Assembly (NCBI GenBank): GCA_030456405.1 | Contig: JAKDNQ010000166.1 | Coordinates: 1-5,331 of the forward strand | DNA from: Nitrospira sp. | Lineage (GTDB): Bacteria > Nitrospirota > Nitrospiria > Nitrospirales > Nitrospiraceae | DNA: 5,331 nt | Direction: 5' to 3' | Shown: piece by piece, positions 1 through 5,331 of the stretch | Position numbering within the stretch: the stretch's first letter is position 1 | How the letters are laid out: each line of letters begins with the position of its first letter | Notes under the pieces: model-generated | The model's database searches: none | The model's input: the letters and a program-made list of their open reading frames with translations, nothing else | What the model was told of the DNA's origin: nothing | Translations under genes and position numbers: made by a program

Positions 1-614
1 CGCGAGCTGATGATGAACGACTCTTCCATCCGCCGCTTCTCTTCTTTCCCCGCCGTCTTGGCCCACTGGTCCACTTTCTTCCGCATCCATTGCTGGACCT
101 CGGCGAATTCGGGCGAGGCGTAGAGCATCAGCCAGTCTCGATAGGGATGATCGTGTTTCGGCTGGCCATGCTTCAAGAGATGCTGACCGACGACACAGTA
201 GATCCAAGCACAGGGGAGGGCGACGACGGTAATCTCCGCGACGGAACCTGTAAGCGCGACGGTGAGCATATGCCGCGTGTAGGCATAGTTCGTCGGCGCC
301 ATAGGTGTCGCCGTCATCTCCTTTGCGGTCATGTTCCAGCGTGATCCGTATCCTTCGTGAAGGCTGCGCTCGACAACGATGGTGTCTTCGGCGAGCTTCG
401 TCAGACGCAGGGCCGATTCAGAATCCGGTGCTCTCAGTGCTCCGGCAGAAAACACACGGGCAAGGTCACCGAGAAACCTGGCGTCTTGCAGGATGTAGTA
501 CTTGAACTGACGTTCCGGCAAGGTTCCCTTGCCCAATGCCACGACAAAGGGATGGGTCAGTTGGGCATCCCAGATGGGTGTGGCGAGTTGTCTTAAGCGA
601 TCTGTAAACGACAA
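1..614 (-). CDS. tenA: TenA-family aminopyrimidine aminohydrolase (thiaminase II), 3'-truncated by the window edge
   Basis: TenA hydrolyses aminopyrimidine breakdown products of thiamine to HMP for thiamine salvage; it is a soluble all-helical cytoplasmic enzyme. From the TTG start, 204 residues are visible. The family signature HPFVVALGKGTLPERQF is at 21-37, followed by YYILQDARFL (39-48) with Asp44. Tyr112 and the nucleophile Cys135 (LPCAW) fall at exactly the Bacillus subtilis TenA numbers, and Tyr165 matches its Tyr163. The catalytic Glu near residue 205-208 would lie just past the left edge, within the usual C-terminal motif after FIISS. The family is about 220-230 residues, so only some 15-25 are missing. 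The TTG start is supported by AAGGAGG six bases upstream and by the residue numbering; no in-frame ATG lies close upstream. It sits 98 nt after sthA with its own candidate promoter, so it may be a separate transcript. No other thiamine gene is visible. Family assignment is firm; the exact substrate is inferred. Confidence 0.93.
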   Translation of the reverse strand, partial: MSFTDRLRQLATPIWDAQLTHPFVVALGKGTLPERQFKYYILQDARFLGDLARVFSAGALRAPDSESALRLTKLAEDTIVVERSLHEGYGSRWNMTAKEMTATPMAPTNYAYTRHMLTVALTGSVAEITVVALPCAWIYCVVGQHLLKHGQPKHDHPYRDWLMLYASPEFAEVQQWMRKKVDQWAKTAGKEEKRRMEESFIISS

Positions 615-620
615 GGGACC

Positions 621-627
621 CCTCCTT
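621..627 (-). promoter_or_regulatory. Shine-Dalgarno site fixing the TTG start of tenA
   Basis: The minus strand reads AAGGAGG here, with a six-base gap to the TTG at 614-612. This strong match at near-ideal spacing is the main reason for choosing the TTG start. Confidence 0.8.
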
Positions 628-640
628 GTTGGGCGTATAA

Positions 641-668
641 CATATAAGGCGAAGACGATAGTTGTCAG
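641..668 (-). promoter_or_regulatory. candidate sigma70-type promoter of tenA
   Basis: On the minus strand, CTGACA (668-663, five of six matches to the -35 consensus) is followed after 16 bases by TATATG (646-641, four of six matches to the -10 consensus). Transcription would start near 634-633, leaving a leader of about 20 nt that holds only the Shine-Dalgarno site. It lies directly behind the candidate sthA terminator, a sensible arrangement. Consensus match only. Confidence 0.45.
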
Positions 669-678
669 ATCTCAGACG

Positions 679-705
679 AAAAAAGACGGCGACTGCACCG
701 ACGTC
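679..705 (-). terminator. candidate intrinsic terminator after sthA
   Basis: Eight bases after the sthA stop, the minus strand can fold GACG/CGTC, one T-C mismatch, then CGG/TCG (with one G-U pair) around a five-base loop (705-685). Six T residues follow at once (684-679). The stem is modest, but the T-run and the position fit a rho-independent terminator separating sthA from tenA. Confidence 0.5.
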
Positions 706-712
706 GTTATGT

Positions 713-2164
713 TCATGTGTCGGGTACAGTCCTCTCACGTTTGACCGTTGATCCTTCGCTTTGCGTCCGCCCAGGCCAGGGCCTCGGCAAACGATTGATG
801 CCGTCGAGCGCGGCGACTTTGTAACATTCTGCCAGGGTCGGGTAGTTGAAGACCGTGTCGATGAAGTAATCGATCTTTCCCCGGTAGGCCATGACGGCCT
901 GGCCGATATGAATGAGTTCCGTGGCCCCTTCTCCGATGGCATGGACACCCAGGAGTGCGCGGGTGTGGCGATGAAACAGTAGTTTCAGCATACCTGTTTC
1001 ATCCCCTGTCAGCTGTCCGCGGGCGATCTCCCGATAGTGGGCGATGCCGACCGCATAAGGGACTCCTGCTTTGGCCAGTTCTTCCTCATTCCGTCCCACC
1101 ATGGAGATTTCAGGAATGGCATAGATGCCGTAGGGCAGGAGCTCCGTGTCGGTATGGTCGGGATGGCCAAAGGCATGGCAGGCAGCATGGCGCCCTTGCT
1201 GCATGGAGGTAGAAGCCAAGGCGGGAAAACCGATGACGTCGCCGGCCGCGTAGATATGGGGGACTGCTGTTTGAAAGTGATCGTTCACGATCATGCGGCC
1301 TCGCGCATCCGGCATGATGCCGATGACTTCCAGGCCCAGGCGCTTCGTGGCGCCGATGCGACCTATGGCATACATGAGCGTTGTGGTGGTGATCGGTGGC
1401 CGGTGTGTCAGCGAGACCGTGACCTGTCCGTCCGGATCTTTCCGGACCGCGACGACTTCTTCTTCATGGTAGAGCGTGACACCGATGTCGGTCATCTGAC
1501 GTTGCAAGGCGTCGATGATCTGCGCGTCGACAAATTCAAGCAAGCGTGGCCGCTTATCGATCAGAATGACCTGCACTCCGATCATGGCTAGAATCGATGC
1601 GTATTCTGTGCCGATCACACCGCCGCCGACGATCACGATCGATGTGGGAAGCCGTTTGAGCGTGATGAGGCCATCGGTATCGATGATCGTATGGTCATCG
1701 AATGGAATGTTGGCCGGTCTGGTCGGCTCTGTCCCGACTGCGATCACGATGACATGGGCATAATGTTCGGTTGCCGTGCCGCCCTGTTGAACGAGAAGTC
1801 GGTGAGGATCGACGAAGCGGGCATATCCATAGATCAGGTCGATGCGGTTCCGTGCCATCTGAACCTGGGCGATCTCAATTTCGTTCTTGATGATATGGTT
1901 GGCGCGAAATGCGAGATCTTCGATCGTGACTGTTTCTTTCAGACGATAGCCGGCTCCGTACAGGTTGCGTTGCCGGAAGCCTGAGAGATAGAGCACCGCT
2001 TCGCGAAGGGCTTTACTGGGGATAGTCCCGGTGTTGGTGGAGACCCCGCCGATGACAGCTTTGCCCTCGATAATGCCGACGGTCTTGCCAAGCTTGGCGG
2101 CCTGGACCGCAGCCTTCTGGCCTGCCGGTCCACTCCCTATGACGAGAAGATCATATTGGGCCAT
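713..2164 (-). CDS. sthA: Si-specific soluble pyridine nucleotide transhydrogenase
   Basis: A 483-residue cytoplasmic FAD flavoprotein expected to transfer hydride between NADPH and NAD+, balancing the two pools. The FAD-binding GSGPAG is at 10-15, the former redox-disulfide segment IGGVSTNTGTIPSK at 38-51, the NAD(P)-binding GGGVIG at 180-185, the second FAD motif IYAAGDVIG at 304-312, and the dimerisation domain at about 345-460. Both positions of the CxxxxC disulfide are replaced (Ser42, Thr47), and the usual catalytic His-Pro near the C-terminus reads FNYPT (439-443), as in Escherichia coli SthA. This separates it from lipoamide dehydrogenase, glutathione reductase and mercuric reductase. 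It is about 17 residues longer than E. coli SthA (466) because of a polar tail after NRL (457-459). The ATG start puts the dinucleotide fold at the usual place, but no Shine-Dalgarno site precedes it; the upstream leader is a long hairpin. It is followed by a candidate terminator. Which direction dominates in vivo cannot be read from sequence. Confidence 0.92.
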   Translation of the reverse strand: MAQYDLLVIGSGPAGQKAAVQAAKLGKTVGIIEGKAVIGGVSTNTGTIPSKALREAVLYLSGFRQRNLYGAGYRLKETVTIEDLAFRANHIIKNEIEIAQVQMARNRIDLIYGYARFVDPHRLLVQQGGTATEHYAHVIVIAVGTEPTRPANIPFDDHTIIDTDGLITLKRLPTSIVIVGGGVIGTEYASILAMIGVQVILIDKRPRLLEFVDAQIIDALQRQMTDIGVTLYHEEEVVAVRKDPDGQVTVSLTHRPPITTTTLMYAIGRIGATKRLGLEVIGIMPDARGRMIVNDHFQTAVPHIYAAGDVIGFPALASTSMQQGRHAACHAFGHPDHTDTELLPYGIYAIPEISMVGRNEEELAKAGVPYAVGIAHYREIARGQLTGDETGMLKLLFHRHTRALLGVHAIGEGATELIHIGQAVMAYRGKIDYFIDTVFNYPTLAECYKVAALDGINRLPRPWPGRTQSEGSTVKRERTVPDT

Positions 2165-2175
2165 CTTTTCATTCT

Positions 2176-2262
2176 AAAGGAAGGCCGAGGTTAAGGCTAA
2201 GGTTAACGAGAAGTATGTGTCCGCTTCTCCTCAACCTCAACCTGGACCTCGGCCTTTTCTTT
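2176..2262 (-). terminator. long hexamer-built hairpin between tpx and sthA (terminator or leader structure)
   Basis: Positions 2181-2213 and 2224-2256 form a 33-position stem around a ten-base loop (2214-2223). As minus-strand RNA, 27 positions are Watson-Crick pairs, three are G-U pairs and three are mismatches. Weaker A/U-rich pairing can extend it to 2176 and 2262. It begins three bases after the tpx stop, which suits a tpx terminator, and is followed by a T-rich stretch (CCTTCCTTT) rather than a clean T-run. The other end lies 11-16 bases from the sthA ATG, so it could instead act in the sthA leader. The hairpin is certain; its role is inferred. Confidence 0.7.
2212..2240 (-). promoter_or_regulatory. 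weak candidate promoter of sthA embedded in the hairpin
   Basis: The minus strand has TTGAGG (2240-2235) and, after a 17-base spacer, CATACT (2217-2212); each matches four of six consensus bases. If the hairpin ends the tpx transcript, this is the only place with correctly spaced elements that I found close before sthA. The match is weak and could be chance in a repeat-rich segment. Confidence 0.22.
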
Positions 2263-2265
2263 GGC

Positions 2266-2931
2266 CTAGCTTGCGGTGATCAATGACTTAGCGACGGCGA
2301 AGGCCTCATCGAGGTCCGGTAACTGAGTTAATTCGGGGGTGACCTGTATATACCGCACAGTATCGTGGGCATCGACAACCATGATGGTACGAGCCAGGAT
2401 GTGGGGGCCCTTGAGAAAGAGTCCATAGGCCTTCCCGAATTCAGCATCCTTATAGTCAGAGAGGAAGGTGACGTTGGCGATCTGCGCTTCCTGCGCGAAT
2501 CGTTTTTGTGCAAAGGGGGTGTCGACGCTGACGGTCACCAACTCGACCATCTTGTCGAGCCCCTTATTCTTCTCGCTCAGGTAGTGGGTCTGCTGTTCGC
2601 ACACTGGGGTGTCGAGCGACGGCACGACGCTGATGATCCGGACCTTGCCCTTGCCCTTTGTGTCGGTGATGGCCATCGGCGCCAAGTCCGTCTGTGTGAG
2701 CACGGCATCCCTGAGGGTGTCTCCAACTTTGATACCCGTTCCCGATAGCATCAGGGGGCTTCCCTTCAAGAGGACGGTGCGGCCCTCACCAGCCACGGCA
2801 CTACCGTCAGCGATGGCCATGTTCTTATAGGAAAAATTGGTTCCACTGGAGCTGCCGGTGCTTGCGCATCCAGACAACCCGAGCGCCATGCAGAGTGAGG
2901 CTCCAATGAGTATTCGATACGGTGTCTTCAT
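2266..2931 (-). CDS. tpx: lipoprotein thiol peroxidase (Tpx family), lacking the usual resolving cysteine
   Basis: A 221-residue atypical peroxiredoxin expected to reduce hydrogen peroxide and organic peroxides, here in the cell envelope. Residues 1-22 form a lipoprotein signal: Lys2 and Arg6, a hydrophobic stretch and the lipobox LSGC with Cys22, followed by a Ser/Gly-rich tether. The Tpx core starts near 50 and covers about 168 residues, the usual Tpx size. VPSLDTPVC (103-111) carries the peroxidatic Cys111 with its Thr and Pro partners; DTPFAQKRF (137-145) and the conserved Arg181 in the ILARTIMVVD segment also fit Tpx. The resolving cysteine of E. coli Tpx (Cys95, in RFC) is Ala146 here, and the mature protein has no cysteine other than Cys22 and Cys111. 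AAGGAGG at 2946-2940, eight bases before the ATG, supports the start. It lies 176 nt after the hydrolase and is followed by the long hairpin. The reductant is unknown. The family call is firm; lipidation is predicted from sequence. Confidence 0.9.
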   Translation of the reverse strand: MKTPYRILIGASLCMALGLSGCASTGSSSGTNFSYKNMAIADGSAVAGEGRTVLLKGSPLMLSGTGIKVGDTLRDAVLTQTDLAPMAITDTKGKGKVRIISVVPSLDTPVCEQQTHYLSEKNKGLDKMVELVTVSVDTPFAQKRFAQEAQIANVTFLSDYKDAEFGKAYGLFLKGPHILARTIMVVDAHDTVRYIQVTPELTQLPDLDEAFAVAKSLITAS

Positions 2932-3058
2932 AGTATGACCCTCCTTAAATGAAACGATGGTGAATGCGTGATCGAGAATACGGTGCCGTTACTTGTATTG
3001 TTAGCAGGCTGCAGAAGAACGATGCCGGCACGGTAGGGTATCGATGATCCTCCTGTCT

Positions 3059-3094
3059 GCGTGTGGACAAGTGTGACCCGCGTGTGCCGGACAA
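3059..3094. repeat. short imperfect direct repeat upstream of tpx
   Basis: GCGTGTGGACAA (3059-3070) recurs as GCGTGTGCCGGACAA (3080-3094) with a two-base plus one-base insertion, starting 21 bases apart, with another GTGTG between them. It could be an operator for tpx or chance. The rest of the 176-nt gap (2932-3107) shows the tpx Shine-Dalgarno site, the palindrome TGCCGGCA (3023-3030), no clear terminator and no convincing promoter. Confidence 0.25.
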
Positions 3095-3107
3095 CATACC
3101 ATCTCTG

Positions 3108-4100
3108 CTAGGGGCGAATAAAGGTGATGAGTTCCCGGTTGACCACGTCGGGTCGTTCCCACTGCGGGATGTGGCCTGCCTTGGGGATCCGGATGAATCG
3201 TGATCCCTTGATGGTCCGGTGGAGTTCTTCGCCTACGGCGATCGGGAACACCCGATCTTCTTCGCCCCAGAGCACCAGCGTCGGATGCGTGATTGTGGCG
3301 AGGCGCGTGGCAAACCCAGATTCCCATAACGGAAGGTTTTCTCTGACGGTCATAATGGGTTTGATGAGTCCAGGGCGCCGCCGGTTGTGTTTGGATCGAT
3401 CGAGTACAGCCGGTGTGAGGAGCGCCGGGTCATACACGATTTCTTGTAGGACGGACTCGATCATCAGGCTGCCGAACAGCGTATTGCCGAATGAAACGAG
3501 CCAGGACGGCGCGCTGGTTTCCAAAGCGCGTCTCACCGATGGACTGGTGAGTTTCTCCATGACATGTTGCGGTAGCCCATCGACAAGCGCGAGCTTCGCA
3601 ACGCGTGCAGGGTGGGTCAGCGCCATGCCGATAGCCAAGCCGGCACCCATGGAATTGCCCACTAACGTCGCTTGCGGAATCTTCATGGCATCCATGAATC
3701 CGACAAAATAATCCAGCATCTGATCCGGCCGATAGTCGATGTCAGGTTTATCGGATAGTCCAGCGCCGGGCAAATCGAGCGTGAGGACGCGGAAGTGTTG
3801 CGACAGCTGGTGCTGCTGATATTCCCATTGCCACATCGATCCCCCGAAGCCGTGGATCAGAATGACCGGCGGGCCTGCGCCGACATCTAGATAGGCGATT
3901 CGCTGGCCATGGACGAGGACGGTGTGGACCGGCATGCGTTCAATGGCGTCGAAATGTGTTGGAATCGACGAGGGAGACGAGCAGGCGGTCATGATAGGAC
4001 ACAACAGGATGAAGGTGAGCAAGGCAGCATAAGGCTGTCTGCATGCGCGATCGGGAACATGCGGGGCGACTAGACTATGCCAGCTGGATGACCGTTTCAT
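3108..4100 (-). CDS. alpha/beta-fold hydrolase, predicted lipoprotein
   Basis: A 330-residue alpha/beta hydrolase of the MhpC / haloalkane-dehalogenase-like group; the substrate is not recognisable. After a 24-residue polar N-terminus, a hydrophobic stretch (25-38) leads to MTAC with Cys40 and then a Ser/Pro-rich tether, so it is probably an envelope lipoprotein. The catalytic core begins near 58: oxyanion loop HGFGGS (83-88), GAGLSD (112-117), nucleophile elbow GNSMG with Ser150 (148-152), acid Asp282 in WGEEDRVFP, and His310 in AGHIPQWERP. A Ser nucleophile suggests an esterase, lipase or C-C hydrolase rather than a dehalogenase, which would have Asp. The lid region is about 180-260. The ATG overlaps the end of the carboxyltransferase gene by 26 nt, with only a weak GAAG as ribosome site, which suggests translational coupling. 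The only clear later in-frame start seen, a TTG near residue 27, would leave almost no positive N-region, so the ATG is preferred. The fold is firm; lipidation is likely; function is unknown. Confidence 0.87.
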   Translation of the reverse strand: MKRSSSWHSLVAPHVPDRACRQPYAALLTFILLCPIMTACSSPSSIPTHFDAIERMPVHTVLVHGQRIAYLDVGAGPPVILIHGFGGSMWQWEYQQHQLSQHFRVLTLDLPGAGLSDKPDIDYRPDQMLDYFVGFMDAMKIPQATLVGNSMGAGLAIGMALTHPARVAKLALVDGLPQHVMEKLTSPSVRRALETSAPSWLVSFGNTLFGSLMIESVLQEIVYDPALLTPAVLDRSKHNRRRPGLIKPIMTVRENLPLWESGFATRLATITHPTLVLWGEEDRVFPIAVGEELHRTIKGSRFIRIPKAGHIPQWERPDVVNRELITFIRP

Positions 4101-5331
4101 CCGTCTTCACGTTGTCGCCCTCAGCGACCAGGATGGCCGTCACGGTCCCGTCGATCGGCGCTGGGACCTGGCTTTCCATCTTCATGGCCTCGATGATCAA
4201 GAGGGGAGCGCCGGCTTTGACTCTGGCATTGATTGCGACGAGCACTTTGACGACGCGACCCGGCATTGGAGGCGCCACGTCTCCTGCCTTGGATGGCCTG
4301 GGTCGTTTGGGCTTGGCGCTGCTGCCGGCATCGGGAGCTTCCGGTACGCCGGCGAGGATTTCCTGAATCGGCTCTAACGAGACTTCTTCAAGTTTGTCGT
4401 TGACACGGATGTAATAGGGTTTGCGGCCTGCTACCTTCCTCCCGGAACCGGACACCTCGATATGATAAGTTTCGCCGTGGACGGTCACGTTGAATTCGGC
4501 TGGAGCTAAATGAAGTTCGGTGGCCGCCGCCGGTCCACCGGGCAGGAAGCTCTCAAGGGGTTCCAGCACCAGCTCTCCCTTCTCACGCGCCTCGAAGAAG
4601 TCTCGGGCGATTGAGGGGAATAGAGTAAATGACAGTTGATCTTCCACTGAGGCGGCGGAGTCAGGCAGATCTTTTCTGGCTGCTTCGAGTTCAGGTTCCA
4701 ACCGATCAGCGGGTCGCGTCTTGATCGGATGATCATCCCCGATCGCGCGGGCCATGATGTCGTGATCGAGGGGACCCGGCGCCCGACCGTAGAGTCCAAG
4801 GAAATAGTTTTTGGTTTCTGTGGTGATGACTTTGTATCGCTCGCCCGTCAGGATGTTGAGCGTGGCTTGGGTGCCCACGATCTGGCTGGTCGGAGTGACG
4901 AGCGGTGGATAGCCCATTTCCTTTCGGACGCGCGGCACTTCATCCAGCACTTCCTTGATCCGATCGAGCGCATTCTGTTCGGTCAGTTGCGCAGCAAGGT
5001 TCGAAAGCATGCCGCCAGGAATCTGCGAGGTGAGGATCTCGGCATCCACCCCGGTGAACTCGCTTTCGAACTGCCGATACTTTCGCCTGACGGTGCGGAA
5101 GTGTTCAGTGATCGGGAGAAACGAGGCCAGATCCAGTCCGGTGTCGTACGGGGTGTTGCGCAGCGAGGCCACCACTGTTTCCGTCGAGGGATGCGAGGTC
5201 CCGCCTGCCAATGGCGAGATGGCCGTATCCAACATATCCAAGCCGCCTAGGATTGCCATGAGGGAGGTCATCGAGGCCATCCCTGAGGTGTAATGTGAAT
5301 GCAAATGGATCGGGACCTTCACGGCGGCTTT
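4075..5331 (-). CDS. oadA: biotin-dependent pyruvate/oxaloacetate carboxyltransferase (OadA / pyruvate carboxylase subunit B type), 5'-truncated by the window edge
   Basis: The visible 418 residues are the C-terminal two thirds of a protein that is usually about 590-650 residues; the reading frame runs open through the right edge, so the GTG at 5322 is an internal Val codon. The enzyme moves a carboxyl group between biotin and pyruvate/oxaloacetate. The end of the carboxyltransferase barrel shows the metal-binding LHSH (10-13, His11 and His13) and AGGTSHPSTET (42-52). The conserved PYC/OADA domain follows (about 75-275, with FTGVDAEILTSQIPGGMLSN at 92-111). A Pro/Lys-rich linker (about 328-350) leads to the biotin carrier domain with EAMKM; the biotinylated Lys384 is 35 residues from the C-terminus. 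The N-terminal metal ligand Asp and the carboxylated Lys are off-window. No sodium-pump subunit (OadB/OadG) or biotin carboxylase is visible, so decarboxylase, two-subunit pyruvate carboxylase (PycB) and 2-oxoglutarate carboxylase large subunit (CfiA) all remain possible. For an autotroph I favour PycB. It overlaps the next gene by 26 nt. Confidence 0.92.
   Translation of the reverse strand, partial: KAAVKVPIHLHSHYTSGMASMTSLMAILGGLDMLDTAISPLAGGTSHPSTETVVASLRNTPYDTGLDLASFLPITEHFRTVRRKYRQFESEFTGVDAEILTSQIPGGMLSNLAAQLTEQNALDRIKEVLDEVPRVRKEMGYPPLVTPTSQIVGTQATLNILTGERYKVITTETKNYFLGLYGRAPGPLDHDIMARAIGDDHPIKTRPADRLEPELEAARKDLPDSAASVEDQLSFTLFPSIARDFFEAREKGELVLEPLESFLPGGPAAATELHLAPAEFNVTVHGETYHIEVSGSGRKVAGRKPYYIRVNDKLEEVSLEPIQEILAGVPEAPDAGSSAKPKRPRPSKAGDVAPPMPGRVVKVLVAINARVKAGAPLLIIEAMKMESQVPAPIDGTVTAILVAEGDNVKTDETVIQLA

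Noticed and set aside
661..680. CTGAGA in the tenA leader, a core motif of the thiamine pyrophosphate riboswitch
   Set aside because: The other conserved parts (the ACCCTT/GAACCTGAT segment and the pairing arms) are absent, and the leader is too short once the candidate promoter is counted. A chance hexamer.
466..948. 160-codon minus-strand frame spanning the tenA-sthA junction
   Set aside because: It overlaps two real genes in another frame and runs through the candidate terminator and promoter; its translation has no domain-like features.
1037..1591. 184-codon plus-strand open frame opposite sthA
   Set aside because: It lies wholly within the strongly supported sthA gene, has no recognisable domain and no ribosome site, and is the kind of antisense shadow expected in GC-rich DNA.
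2176..2262. Reading the hexamer-rich hairpin as a CRISPR repeat, attachment site or insertion-sequence end
   Set aside because: There are no spacers, no target-site duplication and no transposase or integrase nearby; the arms flank only a ten-base loop.
2945..3031. 28-codon GTG frame in the tpx leader whose TAA overlaps the tpx Shine-Dalgarno site
   Set aside because: It could have been a leader peptide, but its only purine-rich ribosome-like site (AGGAGG near 3050) is about 17 bases from the GTG and the peptide shows no regulatory codon run.
3001..3327. 108-codon minus-strand frame overlapping the hydrolase 3' end
   Set aside because: Most of it lies inside the hydrolase gene in another frame; the His/Arg/Pro-rich composition is typical of a shifted frame and no family is recognisable.
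4729..5250. 173-codon plus-strand frame opposite the carboxyltransferase
   Set aside because: The minus-strand gene is certain from its conserved motifs, so this is an antisense shadow without signals of its own.

Overview
The window looks like bacterial chromosome of moderately high GC. All five genes lie on the minus strand, so transcription runs from right to left. The mix is a biotin-dependent pyruvate/oxaloacetate carboxyltransferase, a soluble transhydrogenase of the GGVSTNTGTIPSK type, a lipoprotein thiol peroxidase and TenA. That mix, and the style of the intergenic hairpin, remind me of Nitrospira/Nitrospirota. This is an impression from memory; no marker gene in the window proves it.

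Layout in transcription order. (1) 5331-4075: the C-terminal two thirds of an OadA/PycB-type carboxyltransferase with its own biotin domain; the N-terminus lies beyond the right edge. (2) 4100-3108: an alpha/beta-hydrolase with a predicted lipoprotein signal, overlapping gene 1 by 26 nt and probably co-transcribed with it. (3) 2931-2266: a Tpx-family thiol peroxidase with a lipobox; it keeps the peroxidatic cysteine but lacks the usual resolving cysteine. (4) 2164-713: soluble pyridine nucleotide transhydrogenase (SthA). (5) 614 to the left edge: TenA (thiaminase II / aminopyrimidine aminohydrolase), starting at TTG and cut off just before its C-terminal end.

The three gaps are short (98, 101 and 176 nt). 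The gap between tpx and sthA is almost filled by a 33-bp imperfect hairpin whose arms are built from degenerate hexamer repeats. It pairs better as minus-strand RNA than as plus-strand RNA. The gap between sthA and tenA holds, in order, a candidate intrinsic terminator, a candidate sigma70-type promoter and a strong Shine-Dalgarno site. The 176-nt tpx leader has a good Shine-Dalgarno site but no convincing promoter.

The genes do not form one obvious pathway. The carboxyltransferase belongs to anaplerotic or CO2-fixing C4 metabolism, SthA balances NADPH and NADH, Tpx removes peroxides in the cell envelope, and TenA salvages thiamine pyrimidine. I found no mobile element, CRISPR array, RNA gene or convincing new defence or biosynthetic system. 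The items most worth a second look are the hexamer-built hairpin next to the sthA start and the lipid-anchored Tpx without a resolving cysteine.
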